DNA from: Chloroflexota bacterium
GTDB taxonomy: Bacteria > Chloroflexota > UBA6077 > SHYK01
Assembly (NCBI GenBank): GCA_035652535.1
Contig: DASRDP010000139.1
Coordinates: forward strand, 1-34,366
Direction: 5' to 3'
Length of the DNA stretch: 34,366 nucleotides
Part shown: one piece after another, positions 1 through 8,568 of the stretch
How positions within the stretch are numbered: the first letter of the stretch is position 1
How the letters are laid out: each line of letters begins with the position of its first letter
Notes under the pieces: generated by a model
Database searches by the model: none
What the model was told of the DNA's origin: nothing
Seen by the model: the letters and a program-made list of their open reading frames with translations, nothing else
Made by a program: the position numbers and the translations under genes

Positions 1-46
1 TCGTCGAGAAGTCCGCGGCGTCGGCCGGAGAGATCTTCGTGATCAC
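1..46 (-). CDS. Start of an unidentified downstream gene (partial)
   Basis: A GTG codon at 44-46 overlaps the TGA stop of the alpha/beta hydrolase (GTGA overlap), and the frame stays open to the window edge, giving MITKISPADAADFST. Overlaps of this kind join other genes in this minus-strand run, so this is probably the next operon member. Fifteen residues are too few to name a family. Confidence 0.4.
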   Translation of the reverse strand, partial: MITKISPADAADFST

Positions 47-777
47 GTGTCGGCCACTTCTCCGAGGAACGCGTCCACGGCGCGATGCGCCCGCGGATCG
101 CCGAACGCGCCCATGTGGTCCAGGCCCGGCAGGAGCAGGAACCGACCGCCGGGCAGGCAGCTCGCCACGGCGCGCGTGTGCTCTGCACGGCGGTCGAGAT
201 CGCCCGCGAAGAGCAGCGCCTCCCCGCCGAAGACCGCTAGCTCGGCGCATGGCGGCGTCGGAAGCCCGGACTCGAGGCACGCGATCAGCGCGTCCAGCCC
301 GTCGGGGTTGGCTTTGAGCGCGTAGTCGCGATAGGTGCGTCCTCGCGCGCTGAGCGGCAGTTCGCCGCGGAGCTCGCGCGCAAGCGCCCGAGCCCCGTCC
401 GGACTTTCGCCGGTCACCCCGCCCGCGATGAGGGCTCTGACGCGGCCGGGATCGAGGACCGCGGTCCAGAGGGCGATGGCGGCGCCCATCGAATAGCCAA
501 AGAGGTCGAAGGTTGAAGCGCCGACCGCGTCGGCCAGCGCGATCACGTCCCGCGCCAGCTGATCCATCTCGTACGCGGCGGGCTCGAATGGCCGATCGCT
601 GGCGCCGTGTCCGCGCACGTCGGGAACGAGAAGACGTCGACCCCGCAGCGCTGCCAGCCAACCGTATTCGTCCCACTCCGCGCCGCTTGCGCCCCAGCCG
701 TGGACGAGGAGGAGCGGGAAGCCATCTCCCACTTCCCGAAAGTGAATCCGGACTTGCCCGCTGACGTAGCTGGCCAC
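43..777 (-). CDS. Alpha/beta hydrolase
   Basis: The 244-residue protein has the full alpha/beta-hydrolase pattern. HGWG near residue 26 is the oxyanion-hole region, GYSMG near residue 94 is the nucleophile elbow with the catalytic serine, AGDLD near residue 192 probably carries the acid, and GLDHMG near residue 219 gives the catalytic histidine. There is no signal peptide, so it should be cytoplasmic. The substrate cannot be read from the sequence; relatives include esterases, C-C bond hydrolases and haloperoxidase-like proteins. Translation starts at GTG, one base after the stop of the DsrE-like gene, so it is very probably cotranscribed with the suf genes. A direct role in Fe-S assembly is not implied. 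Confidence 0.85.
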   Translation of the reverse strand: MASYVSGQVRIHFREVGDGFPLLLVHGWGASGAEWDEYGWLAALRGRRLLVPDVRGHGASDRPFEPAAYEMDQLARDVIALADAVGASTFDLFGYSMGAAIALWTAVLDPGRVRALIAGGVTGESPDGARALARELRGELPLSARGRTYRDYALKANPDGLDALIACLESGLPTPPCAELAVFGGEALLFAGDLDRRAEHTRAVASCLPGGRFLLLPGLDHMGAFGDPRAHRAVDAFLGEVADT

Positions 778-778
778 C

Positions 779-1213
779 TCAAAAGCTCAGCAATGCCTCA
801 AAACGGGTGGCGCGCTCGTCGAACGACTCGGGCGACACCGCTCCGTCTAGAAGGGACGTGAGATCCGCGAGGCGGAGACCATCGGTTTCCATCGTTTGGG
901 ATGACGCCCAGAAGCGCACGTCGTCGCCGTGCTCCTTCGCATCCCGGAGGAACGACTCCATGCTCGTAAACTCGGCTGCCTTCAGCCGTTCTCGCAACTT
1001 TGGCTCGACTGCGGCGTAGGTGGCGGACCATTCGGGAACGTCGATCCGATCGTGCGAGAGCTTGGCGAGCGCCGAGTCGCGAAAGAGCACCTCCACGGAT
1101 GCGCCGAGAGCGGTGGCTGCGCGCACCAGCGTCGCCACCTGAAAGAGGTTGTTTGAGGATCCGCGCGTTGCGATGATGCCCAGCGATCGCAGGGGCGGCG
1201 GGTCGACCGTCAT
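779..1213 (-). CDS. DsrE/DsrF-like family protein lacking cysteine
   Basis: The 144-residue protein resembles the DsrE/DsrF-like (YchN-fold) family of small sulfur-relay proteins. The N-terminal strand LGIIATRGSSNN is followed by an alternating alpha/beta pattern and by VRFWASSQTMETDGL near residues 99-113. In sulfur-relay members the last segment usually carries the persulfide cysteine (pattern ACxxSM). Here serine occupies that place and the whole protein contains no cysteine. It therefore probably does not carry sulfur as a persulfide, and may be structural or regulatory. The start chosen is the ATG at 1211-1213, which overlaps the sufU stop (ATGA); a 164-residue version from 1273 would run deep into sufU. 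It is the second-last complete gene of the suf run. Confidence 0.7.
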   Translation of the reverse strand: MTVDPPPLRSLGIIATRGSSNNLFQVATLVRAATALGASVEVLFRDSALAKLSHDRIDVPEWSATYAAVEPKLRERLKAAEFTSMESFLRDAKEHGDDVRFWASSQTMETDGLRLADLTSLLDGAVSPESFDERATRFEALLSF

Positions 1214-1641
1214 GCGCGCCGTTCGTATGCGTCGATGCCGTTGCGTAGGGTCTCCCAGGCCATCATCGCGCACCGAATTCGCACCGGGAACTTCCGGACG
1301 CTGCGCAAAGCCTCGAGCTCGCCCAGATCGGCCACGTCATCGCTCCCGCCCACGAGCATCTCCTCGACGCGGGAGATCGCCTCTCTCGCTTCGACCAACG
1401 ATCTTCCGCGAACGACGTCGGCCATCATGTCGGCCGAGGCCTGGGAGATGGAGCAGCCGCGCGCGTGGAACGAAGCGTCCGCGATCGATCCGTCTGCACC
1501 GATGACGGCGAGGATCGTGATCTCGTCGCCGCACAGCGGATTGCTCGCCGACGCGGTCACGTCCGGGCTCTCGATTTCTCGTCGGTTCGCCGGCGACTGG
1601 TAGTGCTTCAGGATGACCTCTCGGTAGAGATCCTCAAGCAC
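1210..1641 (-). CDS. sufU: SufU-type Fe-S assembly protein, copy 1
   Basis: SufU proteins accept sulfur from SufS, using a zinc site, and pass it to the SufBCD scaffold. All expected ligands are present: NPLCGD (Cys and Asp), GCSISQAS (second Cys) and RIRCAMMAW (third Cys), at residues 46, 72 and 133 counted from an upstream GTG at 1668. The stretch of about 60 residues between the second and third cysteines is longer than in IscU, as in SufU. I prefer the GTG at 1639-1641, giving MLEDLYREVILKHY, because it overlaps sufS by only 8 bases and matches the usual SufU N-terminus; the 1668 start would overlap by 35. It lies directly downstream of its predicted partner sufS. A second full copy lies at 4512-4964. 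Confidence 0.92.
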   Translation of the reverse strand: MLEDLYREVILKHYQSPANRREIESPDVTASASNPLCGDEITILAVIGADGSIADASFHARGCSISQASADMMADVVRGRSLVEAREAISRVEEMLVGGSDDVADLGELEALRSVRKFPVRIRCAMMAWETLRNGIDAYERRA

Positions 1642-2875
1642 GATTCGTCCCAAATACGTCGCGGACACGGTCGAGGCTACTCACCAAGCGGTCGACGTCA
1701 TCGCGCGTGTTGTAGAGATAGAAGCTGGCGCGCGCGCTTCCGGCGATATCCAGCTTTCGCATGAGTGGCTGGCAGCAATGATGGCCGACGCGAATGCAGA
1801 CACCCTCCGCGTCGAGGATCGCTGCGACGTCGTGCGCGTGGATGTCGCCCAAATTGAAGGCGACGACGCCGCCCTTCTTGCGCACGTCGCGCGGTCCGTA
1901 CAGATCCACGTCGGGCTCTTCCCCGAGTCGTTCCAGCGCGTACTCGGTCAACTCGATCTCGTGCTGGCGGATCGATGGCATCCCGACGCGTTCGAGATAA
2001 TCGATGGCCGTGCCCCAGGCGATGGCGTCCGCGACGTTTGGGGTGCCCGCCTCGAATTTCCACGGGAGGTCGTTGTACGTCGCTCGATCGAGATAGACCT
2101 GCGCGATCATTTCGCCGCCGCCGAGGAATGGAGGCATGGCCTCGAGAATCTTCCGCCGCGCCCACAGCGCTCCCACGCCCGTTGGGCCGAGCATCTTGTG
2201 GGCGGAGAATGCCAGGAAATCGCAGTCGAGGTCGTCCACGGTGACACCCAGGTGTGGCACGCTCTGCGCTCCATCGACGAGCATCAGCGCCCCGTGCTCG
2301 TGCGCCATTGCGGCAATCTCCCGCACCGGATTGATGGTTCCCAGCACGTTCGACATGTGGACGACGCCCACGAGTTTCGTTCGATCCGTGATGAGGCCGC
2401 GCGCAGCGTCCATGTCGAGAAAGCCGTCCGGCCCAAAGGGGATGTGCTTCAGCACCGCGCCGGTCCGCTCGGCGAGGAGCAACCAGGGGATCAAGTTGCT
2501 GTGGTGCTCCATCTCGGTGAGCACGATTTCATCGCCCGCCCCGATATTTGCTTGTCCCCACGCGTAGGCGACGAGATTGATGGCTTCGGTGGTGTTGCGG
2601 GTGAACACGACGGTCGCGGAATCGGCCGCTCCGATGAACCGGGCGACTTTCGCGCGCGCGCTCTCGTAGGCTTGCGTCGCCTCCTCCGCGATGGAATAGA
2701 TGCCGCGATGGATGTTGGCGTTGTAGCTCCGGTAGTAGCTCTCGAGCGCTTGGATCACGTCTTTCGGCTTCTGCGACGTCGCCGCGCTGTCCAGATACAC
2801 CAGCGGCTTCCCGTGGACGAACCGCTGGAATATGGGGAAGTCCTCCCGGATCGCGGCGATCTCGCTCGTTGGCAA
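1634..2875 (-). CDS. sufS: Cysteine desulfurase SufS
   Basis: A group II PLP-dependent cysteine desulfurase of 413 residues, close to the family norm. It takes sulfur from L-cysteine for Fe-S assembly. Visible landmarks are MEHHSN (cofactor-stacking histidine region), DGAQSVPH, the PLP lysine in FSAHKMLGPTG at about residue 227, and RVGHHCCQP with the persulfide cysteine at about 367. The tandem cysteine (CC) replaces the more common CA or CT. The TTG at 2873-2875 is chosen as start because a GGAGGG ribosome site lies just before it, inside the last codons of moaA; an upstream TTG at 2887 would place that site within the coding region. It sits between moaA and the first sufU. Confidence 0.95.
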   Translation of the reverse strand: MPTSEIAAIREDFPIFQRFVHGKPLVYLDSAATSQKPKDVIQALESYYRSYNANIHRGIYSIAEEATQAYESARAKVARFIGAADSATVVFTRNTTEAINLVAYAWGQANIGAGDEIVLTEMEHHSNLIPWLLLAERTGAVLKHIPFGPDGFLDMDAARGLITDRTKLVGVVHMSNVLGTINPVREIAAMAHEHGALMLVDGAQSVPHLGVTVDDLDCDFLAFSAHKMLGPTGVGALWARRKILEAMPPFLGGGEMIAQVYLDRATYNDLPWKFEAGTPNVADAIAWGTAIDYLERVGMPSIRQHEIELTEYALERLGEEPDVDLYGPRDVRKKGGVVAFNLGDIHAHDVAAILDAEGVCIRVGHHCCQPLMRKLDIAGSARASFYLYNTRDDVDRLVSSLDRVRDVFGTNRA

Positions 2876-2876
2876 C

Positions 2877-3890
2877 CTACCCTCCAAGGGTGATCATCTC
2901 AATTTTTTGGTGCTGGGCCGGTTCGTAGCCGGAGCCGGAGTTGAGCGCCTCGAGCCGGTCCAGCGAGAACCGATCGATGCGCTTGCTCCACGTCGCGGAG
3001 ATGGCCTGCGTGACCTCCTCATCGGTGGCTCCGCCCCGCAGAAGCGCCTTCACGCTATAGCCCGTATTGGAGAACAAACAGGTGACGAGCTTCCCATCCG
3101 CGGTGAGCCGCGCACGCGTACACGTCGAGCAGAAGGGTTCGGTGACCGAGGCGATGACGCCCACGTCACCCGTGCCATCGGCAAAGCGATAGTCAACCGA
3201 CGGAGCACTTCCCTTGTCGCGCCCAACTTCGATGAGGGGCACGTGCGCGTCGATGACCTGCAGGATCTCGCGCTTCGAAACGACCTTCTCGAGCCTCCAT
3301 CCGTTGGCGTTCCCGACGTCCATGAACTCGATGAATCGAATCGCGAGGCCGTTGGTTCGGGCGAAGTCGACCAACGGGATGATGTCATCGTCGTTCACGC
3401 CCCGCTGGATGACGGCGTTTAGCTTGATGGGCGAGAGTCCGGCCTCCTGGGCGGCGGCGATTCCCTGGAGCACTTTCCCCAGGTCTCCGCGACGCCGAAT
3501 CCGCGCGAACTTCTCGGAGTCCAGCGTGTCGAGACTCACGTTGATACGGCTGAGCCCGGCCTGCTTCAGGGCTTCCGCTTTGTCGGCGAGCAGCGACCCG
3601 TTCGTGGTGAGGCACACCGCGTCGATGCCCTCGATGGCGGCGAGCGAGGATACGAGGTCCTCGACTCGCGCGCGCAGCAGGGGCTCGCCGCCGGTCAGGC
3701 GGATCTTCTCTACGCCAAGCCCCGCGAACACCCGGACGACGCGGGTGATCTCCTCGAAGGTCAGGCACTCGTCACTGGGCGTCCAGGGGTAGTCGTCAAA
3801 TGGCATGCAATAGGTGCACCGAAAATTACAGCGATCGGTGATCGAAATTCGTAGATCGCGGATCGGTCGATGCAGGAGGTCACGAACCAT
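2877..3890 (-). CDS. moaA: GTP 3',8-cyclase MoaA
   Basis: MoaA catalyses the first step of molybdenum cofactor synthesis, GTP to 3',8-cyclo-GTP. The 337-residue protein has the radical-SAM CxxxCxxC motif (CNFRCTYC, cysteines 21, 25 and 28), LTGGEPLLR for SAM binding, INVSLDTLD, the substrate-loop motif GRDKGSAPSVDYR, the C-terminal cluster cysteines in CSTCTRARL and LVTC, and the C-terminal GG tail that MoaA needs. ATG at 3888-3890 is preceded by GGAG six bases away; the TTG one codon upstream is less likely. It sits between sufT and sufS, and this radical-SAM enzyme needs two 4Fe-4S clusters. A three-subunit molybdenum hydroxylase about 27 kb away in this window would need its product. Confidence 0.96.
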   Translation of the reverse strand: MVRDLLHRPIRDLRISITDRCNFRCTYCMPFDDYPWTPSDECLTFEEITRVVRVFAGLGVEKIRLTGGEPLLRARVEDLVSSLAAIEGIDAVCLTTNGSLLADKAEALKQAGLSRINVSLDTLDSEKFARIRRRGDLGKVLQGIAAAQEAGLSPIKLNAVIQRGVNDDDIIPLVDFARTNGLAIRFIEFMDVGNANGWRLEKVVSKREILQVIDAHVPLIEVGRDKGSAPSVDYRFADGTGDVGVIASVTEPFCSTCTRARLTADGKLVTCLFSNTGYSVKALLRGGATDEEVTQAISATWSKRIDRFSLDRLEALNSGSGYEPAQHQKIEMITLGG

Positions 3891-3935
3891 CAACGACTCC
3901 GGGCTTTCACGGCGCTCGCTCGCATCATCGTTCCG

Positions 3936-4487
3936 TTACATCATCCCAAGCGTGAGTTTCGCGGCGTCGGGGATCATGCTGTAATCCCACGGCGGGTCGA
4001 GGACGAGCTGCACGTCAAGCTCCTTGACGCCGGGTAGGCCAGCAACCTTGGTCTCGATTTCGGCCTTGAGCACGTCCCCCATTCCGCAGGCTGGAGCCGT
4101 GAGCGTCATGTCGATCTCGACGCGGAAGTCGCCCTGCGGAAGCGGAGACACCTCGCATCGATAGACGAGCCCGAGATCGGCGATGTTGATCGGTATCTCG
4201 GGATCGTAACACGTTCGCAGCTCATCCCAGACCATCTCTTCCAATTCCTTCGGGTCGCTCGTCGCAGACCGCAGTCGCGCGGGCGATTCCGAGACGGGCT
4301 GACCAATCGCGTCGGCGTCGCGCCCTGTGACGCGAACCATCTCGCCGTTGGACGTGACGAGCGTGTACGTCCCGCCGAGGGCCTGCGTGATCAGGGCATT
4401 CGTTCCCTGACGCACCATCGTGCGGATGCCGCTGGGAATTTGAATCACCTCGCAGTCGCGGGTGAACTTCACATTTTCGTTTTCCAC
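3936..4487 (-). CDS. sufT: Fe-S maturation protein SufT (MIP18/DUF59 family)
   Basis: SufT is an accessory factor for maturation of Fe-S proteins. The N-terminal part has the SufT-specific segment IPSGIRTMVRQGT...ITQALGGTYT (residues about 17-42) and the GRDADAIG motif (55-62). The C-terminal MIP18 domain has DPEIPINIADLGLVY (95-109) and TAPACGMG, with the conserved cysteine at 134. The length of 183 residues fits SufT and exceeds a lone PaaD/MIP18 domain. The start is GTG at 4485-4487, six bases after GGAG. It lies 24 bases downstream of the second sufU. Confidence 0.93.
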   Translation of the reverse strand: MENENVKFTRDCEVIQIPSGIRTMVRQGTNALITQALGGTYTLVTSNGEMVRVTGRDADAIGQPVSESPARLRSATSDPKELEEMVWDELRTCYDPEIPINIADLGLVYRCEVSPLPQGDFRVEIDMTLTAPACGMGDVLKAEIETKVAGLPGVKELDVQLVLDPPWDYSMIPDAAKLTLGMM

Positions 4488-4511
4488 AGTGCGCTCCGAT
4501 TGGACCAGATC

Positions 4512-4964
4512 TTATTCTGTCGAGACCGGCCCGGTGTCCGCGTCGAGCGCCGCCTTGAGCGCGTGCCACCCGAGGCTGGCGCACTTCACGCGCACGGGAA
4601 ATTCGCGCACGCCGGATAGTGCCGCCAGACGCCCCAGCGTCTCGTCCTCGTCTTCGACGTCTCCACTGCCGGCCAGCATGGTGTGGACGCTCTGAAACAG
4701 TCTCTCCGCGTCGGCGATGGACTTGCCCTTGAGACTCATAGTCATCATCGAGGCTGAAGCTTTGGAGATGGCGCAGCCGCGCCCCTCGAAGCTGATGTCT
4801 TCGATCGTGTCGTCGTGGAGCCTGACGTAAACCTTGATCTCGTCGCCACACAGCGGGTTCCGTCCCTCGGCAGTTCGGGTGGCGTCCGCCATCGGATGGA
4901 AATTCCGCGGATTCTTGTTGTGGTCCAGAATGACCTGCTGGTAAAGCTCGCGCAGCTCAGACAC
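4512..4964 (-). CDS. sufU: SufU-type Fe-S assembly protein, copy 2
   Basis: A 150-residue SufU homologue with every metal/sulfur ligand: NPLCGD, GRGCAISKASASM and VKCASLGWH. The LYQQVILDHNKNPRN N-terminus is classic SufU. It starts at GTG four bases after the sufD stop and is followed by sufT. Compared with copy 1 (1210-1641) it has the same architecture but is clearly diverged, for example HNKNPRNF against HYQSPANR, so this is not a recent duplication. Gene order sufBCD-sufU-sufT suggests it is tied to the scaffold, while copy 1 follows sufS. Which one is the main sulfur acceptor for SufS cannot be told from sequence. Confidence 0.92.
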   Translation of the reverse strand: MSELRELYQQVILDHNKNPRNFHPMADATRTAEGRNPLCGDEIKVYVRLHDDTIEDISFEGRGCAISKASASMMTMSLKGKSIADAERLFQSVHTMLAGSGDVEDEDETLGRLAALSGVREFPVRVKCASLGWHALKAALDADTGPVSTE

Positions 4965-4968
4965 GTCT

Positions 4969-6345
4969 TCACACCTGGAACACGAAGTCGAGGGTCTCCG
5001 GAAGCGCGTCGGCTTCGCCAGACCGCACGCGTCGGGTGACGAGCCGGGCCAGATAGCGGCGGATCTCGGCGTGGGCGATGTCGCGTATCAGCTCGCTGGC
5101 AAATCCGTAGGTCAACAGAGTGCGCGCAGCATCTTCGCCAATGCCGCGGCTCTCGAGATAGAAGATCATCTCCGGATCGAGCTGTCCTACAGTGGCGCCG
5201 TGAGTGCACCGAACGTCGTCGGCGAAGATCTCGAGCTGCGGCTTGGTATCAACGGTTGCCTCACGCGACAGGAGGATGCTTTGGTTCGCCTGGCGCGCGT
5301 CGGTCCCATCGGCCCCAGGGCGAACGACGATCTTGCCGTTGAAAACCACGCGCGCGTGGTCGGCGAGGATGCCCTTGTAGAGCTGGCGGCTCACGCCGTG
5401 CGGGGCCGCGTGCTCGATCAGCGTGTGACTGTCCAGATGTTGCGATCCGCGGGCCAGGGTCAGGCCATTCAGCGTGCAGGTCGCTCCCGGTCCATCCAGA
5501 TGCACGGCCAGGTCGTGTCGGCCGAGGGCGGCCGAGGCGAAGACGGTCAACGATTCGTATGCGCCGTCCGAGCCCTGTCGGACCTCAGTGCGACCAATGT
5601 GTACTGTGCCTTCAGCCTCATCGACCACGCGGAAGTGCGATAGGGTCGCCCCTTCACCGACGACGATCTCCGCGACCGCGTTGGTGAACGCCTCCGGCGA
5701 ACCGAGCGACACGTAGGTCTCCACGATCGTCGCCGCGCTCGCGGCGCCCAGGACCACCAGCATCCGCGGGGCGATGGCGGCGTGGTCGAGGGCCGAGACG
5801 AACACCAGCTGAATCGGTTCGTCCAGTACGACGCCCCGCGGAACGACGATCACGCCACAGTCGGAAAGGAGGGCGGTGTTGAGGGCGGAAAAGATGTTGT
5901 CCGCCGTCGTCGCGAGTCGGCCAAGGTGCGCCTCGATCGTATCGGGATCGGCGTCGACGCCATGAGGCAGGGTCGCCACCATCTCGGCCGAGCCCGTGAC
6001 CGGACGCGACAGCTCCGCGACGTACCGTCCATCCACGAACACGAGGCGCGGTCCGTCCGTGTCGACAATCGTCTTCCCCACGTCATCATTGGAGACAGTC
6101 GCTGGCGCACCCCCGGGAGGGGAAGTGAAGGACCCGCGAAGGATCGGGGCGACGCTCGTATACTTCCACTCCTCGTCGTGAATCGTCGGGAAGCGCAGAC
6201 GGCGAAAGCGGTCAGCGGCGACGTTGCGAAGCCGTGCGAGCCACACCGGCTCAGCCGCGTCGCGCTGCCCCGCCAGCGTGGCGATGGCCTGCAGGTACTG
6301 GTCTTTCTCGGAGACTGGATGACGGGTGACCGGTGGCGCCGTCAT
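4969..6345 (-). CDS. sufD: Fe-S cluster assembly protein SufD
   Basis: SufD pairs with SufB and the ATPase SufC to form the Fe-S scaffold. The 458-residue protein has a helical N-terminal half, with the DEEWKYT motif near residue 60, and the beta-helix core typical of the SufB/SufD family. The signature DDVRCTHGATVGQLD near residue 380 includes the conserved Cys/His pair used in cluster formation and is followed by MIFYLESRGI. Translation starts at ATG overlapping the sufC stop (ATGA), showing tight coupling. The next gene, sufU copy 2, begins four bases after its stop. Confidence 0.95.
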   Translation of the reverse strand: MTAPPVTRHPVSEKDQYLQAIATLAGQRDAAEPVWLARLRNVAADRFRRLRFPTIHDEEWKYTSVAPILRGSFTSPPGGAPATVSNDDVGKTIVDTDGPRLVFVDGRYVAELSRPVTGSAEMVATLPHGVDADPDTIEAHLGRLATTADNIFSALNTALLSDCGVIVVPRGVVLDEPIQLVFVSALDHAAIAPRMLVVLGAASAATIVETYVSLGSPEAFTNAVAEIVVGEGATLSHFRVVDEAEGTVHIGRTEVRQGSDGAYESLTVFASAALGRHDLAVHLDGPGATCTLNGLTLARGSQHLDSHTLIEHAAPHGVSRQLYKGILADHARVVFNGKIVVRPGADGTDARQANQSILLSREATVDTKPQLEIFADDVRCTHGATVGQLDPEMIFYLESRGIGEDAARTLLTYGFASELIRDIAHAEIRRYLARLVTRRVRSGEADALPETLDFVFQV

Positions 6346-7097
6346 GCAGTCTCCTGCTTGAGCCAGTCGTAGCCTTTGGCCTCGAGCTCGAGGGCGAGCT
6401 CTTTTCCGCCCGAGCGCACGATTCTGCCGTCCATCAGGACGTGCACGTAGTCGGGCGTCACGTAGTTCAGCAGCCTCTGATAGTGGGTCACGAGGATCAT
6501 CGCGCGCGATGGATCCCGCAGCCGTTCGACACCCCCAGCAACGATCCTCAGGGCGTCGATGTCGAGCCCAGAGTCCGTCTCGTCCAGAATGGCCAGGCGC
6601 GGCTCGAGCACGGCCATCTGCAGGATCTCGTTTCGCTTCTTCTCGCCTCCGGAGAATCCCTCGTTGACGGCGCGGCTCATGAAGCTCTGGTCCATCTCGA
6701 CGAACTTGAGCCGCTGGCGCAGGTAACCCAGAAACTCCATCGCGTCCATCTCTTCCTGGCCCCGGTGGGCGCGAATCGCGTTGACCGCGGCCTTCAGAAA
6801 GTACGCGTTGGCCACGCCGGGGATCTCCACCGGGTACTGGAATGCGAGGAAGACGCCCTCTCGCGCCCGCTCCTCGGCGCTCATGGCCATCAGGTCGCGC
6901 CCGTCGTAGAGGACTTCTCCGCGGGTGACCGTGTAGGACGGGTGGCCCGCCAGAGCCTGCGCGAGGGTGCTCTTCCCAGACCCGTTGGGGCCCATCACGG
7001 CGTGGATCTCCCCAGCGGGAACGGTGAGATCGACGCCACGCAAGATCTCGGTGTCGTCGACGCTCACGTGGAGGTCGCGAATCTCAAGCAGCGCCAT
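6342..7097 (-). CDS. sufC: Fe-S assembly ATPase SufC
   Basis: SufC is the ABC-type ATPase that drives the SufBCD scaffold; it is cytoplasmic and not a transporter. The 251-residue protein has Walker A GPNGSGKST near residue 34, the SufC-specific signature FSGGEKKRNE, Walker B LAILDETDSGLD, and a switch histidine in LVTHYQRLL. The start used is the ATG at 7095-7097, which overlaps the sufB stop as TAATG and yields the standard [12 protein letters not shown]-terminus. The reading frame extends upstream to 7373, but that part is a shadow of sufB and has no SufC character. Confidence 0.97.
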   Translation of the reverse strand: MALLEIRDLHVSVDDTEILRGVDLTVPAGEIHAVMGPNGSGKSTLAQALAGHPSYTVTRGEVLYDGRDLMAMSAEERAREGVFLAFQYPVEIPGVANAYFLKAAVNAIRAHRGQEEMDAMEFLGYLRQRLKFVEMDQSFMSRAVNEGFSGGEKKRNEILQMAVLEPRLAILDETDSGLDIDALRIVAGGVERLRDPSRAMILVTHYQRLLNYVTPDYVHVLMDGRIVRSGGKELALELEAKGYDWLKQETA

Positions 7098-8554
7098 TAT
7101 CCTACGCTTCCCTCGAGGCTCACGCCCAGCAGCTTCGCCGCCTCGACGGCGAACTCCATGGGAAGCTCGCGGAACACCTCTTTGCAGAACCCGTTCACGA
7201 TCATCGACACGGCGTCCTCTTCGGAGATGCCGCGCTGCTTGCAGTAGAAGAGCTGGTCCTCGCCGATCTTCGACGTCGAGGCTTCGTGCTCCACCTGCGC
7301 CGTATCGTTCGCCACTTCGATGTATGGGAAGGTGTGCGCGCCGCAAGTGTCGCTCAGGAGGAGCGAGTCGCACTGCGAGTAGTTGCGCGCCCCAACTGCC
7401 CCCTTTTGAACCTTGACGAGCCCGCGGTAGGAGTTTTGCCCGTGCCCGGTCGAGATCCCCTTGGAGATGATCGTGCTGCGGGTATTCCTTCCGATGTGGG
7501 TCATCTTGGTCCCCGTATCTGCCTGCTGATAGTTATTCGTCACCGCGACCGAGTAGAACTCGCCCACCGAGTTGTTCCCCTGCAGAATCACGCTGGGGTA
7601 CTTCCAGGTGATCGCCGATCCGGTCTCAACCTGCGTCCACGAGATCTTCGAGTTATCCCCGAGGCACTTACCGCGCTTCGTGACGAAGTTGAAGATCCCA
7701 CCGCGGCCTTCCTTATCGCCGGCGTACCAGTTCTGGACCGTTGAGTACTTGATCTGGGCATCTTTATGTGCGATCAGCTCCACTACCGCCGCGTGGAGCT
7801 GGTTTTCGTCGCGCATCGGCGCGGTGCAACCCTCCAAATAGCTGACGTAGCTGCCCTCGTCCGCGATGATCAACGTGCGCTCGAACTGTCCCGTCTCCGC
7901 CGTATTGATGCGGAAATACGTCGACAGCTCCATCGGACAGCGGACGCCCTTCGGCACGTAACAGAAGGACCCGTCGCTGAAGACTGCGGAGTTCAGGGAT
8001 GCGAAGAAGTTGTCGGTGTAGGGGACGACCGAGCCCAGGTACTTCCGAACGAGGTCGGGGTGCTTCTGCACCGCTTCGGAGAATGAGCAGAAGATCACGC
8101 CAGCCTCAGCAAGTTTCTCCTTAAAGGTGGTCGCCACGGAGACGCTGTCGAAGACGGCATCGACGGCAACCCCGGTGAGCCGTTTCTGCTCCTCGAGAGG
8201 GATGCCGAGTTTCTCGAACGTTGCGATGAGCTCGGGATCGACTTCGTCGAGGCTGCCCGGTACGGATTTCTGCCGCGGCGCCGCGTAGTAGATGATGTCC
8301 TGGTAGTCGATCGAGGGGTAATGGACGTTCGCCCAGCGCGGCTCCGCCTCTGACTTCTCCAGCTTCGCCCAATGCCGATACGCCTTGAGGCGCCACTCCA
8401 GCATGAAATCGGGCTCATTCTTCTTCGCGGAAATGAGGCGAATAATGTCCTCGCTGAGACCACGCGGGACGGTATCGGCCTCGATATCGGTGACGAAGCC
8501 GTACTTGTACTCGCGCTCGGCGAGCGCCTCAATCGTTGTGGGTGTCTTCACCAT
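7097..8554 (-). CDS. sufB: Fe-S cluster assembly protein SufB
   Basis: SufB is the main scaffold subunit on which Fe-S clusters are built with SufC and SufD. The 485-residue protein is close to the normal 470-480. Landmarks are [11 protein letters not shown] near the N-terminus, the long conserved block around [19 protein letters not shown], and [18 protein letters not shown], followed by [16 protein letters not shown] near the C-terminus. ATG at 8552-8554 is chosen because it gives the family-typical start; an upstream extension to 8626 would overlap the regulator gene. It lies 14 bases after the stop of the Rrf2 regulator and is the first structural gene of the operon. Confidence 0.97.
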   Translation of the reverse strand: MVKTPTTIEALAEREYKYGFVTDIEADTVPRGLSEDIIRLISAKKNEPDFMLEWRLKAYRHWAKLEKSEAEPRWANVHYPSIDYQDIIYYAAPRQKSVPGSLDEVDPELIATFEKLGIPLEEQKRLTGVAVDAVFDSVSVATTFKEKLAEAGVIFCSFSEAVQKHPDLVRKYLGSVVPYTDNFFASLNSAVFSDGSFCYVPKGVRCPMELSTYFRINTAETGQFERTLIIADEGSYVSYLEGCTAPMRDENQLHAAVVELIAHKDAQIKYSTVQNWYAGDKEGRGGIFNFVTKRGKCLGDNSKISWTQVETGSAITWKYPSVILQGNNSVGEFYSVAVTNNYQQADTGTKMTHIGRNTRSTIISKGISTGHGQNSYRGLVKVQKGAVGARNYSQCDSLLLSDTCGAHTFPYIEVANDTAQVEHEASTSKIGEDQLFYCKQRGISEEDAVSMIVNGFCKEVFRELPMEFAVEAAKLLGVSLEGSVG

Positions 8555-8568
8555 CGTTCTTTCGTTCC

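Noticed and set aside
1778-2893. 371-codon open frame on the plus strand opposite sufS
   Set aside because: High-GC antisense shadow; the minus strand encodes an unmistakable SufS with all catalytic residues.
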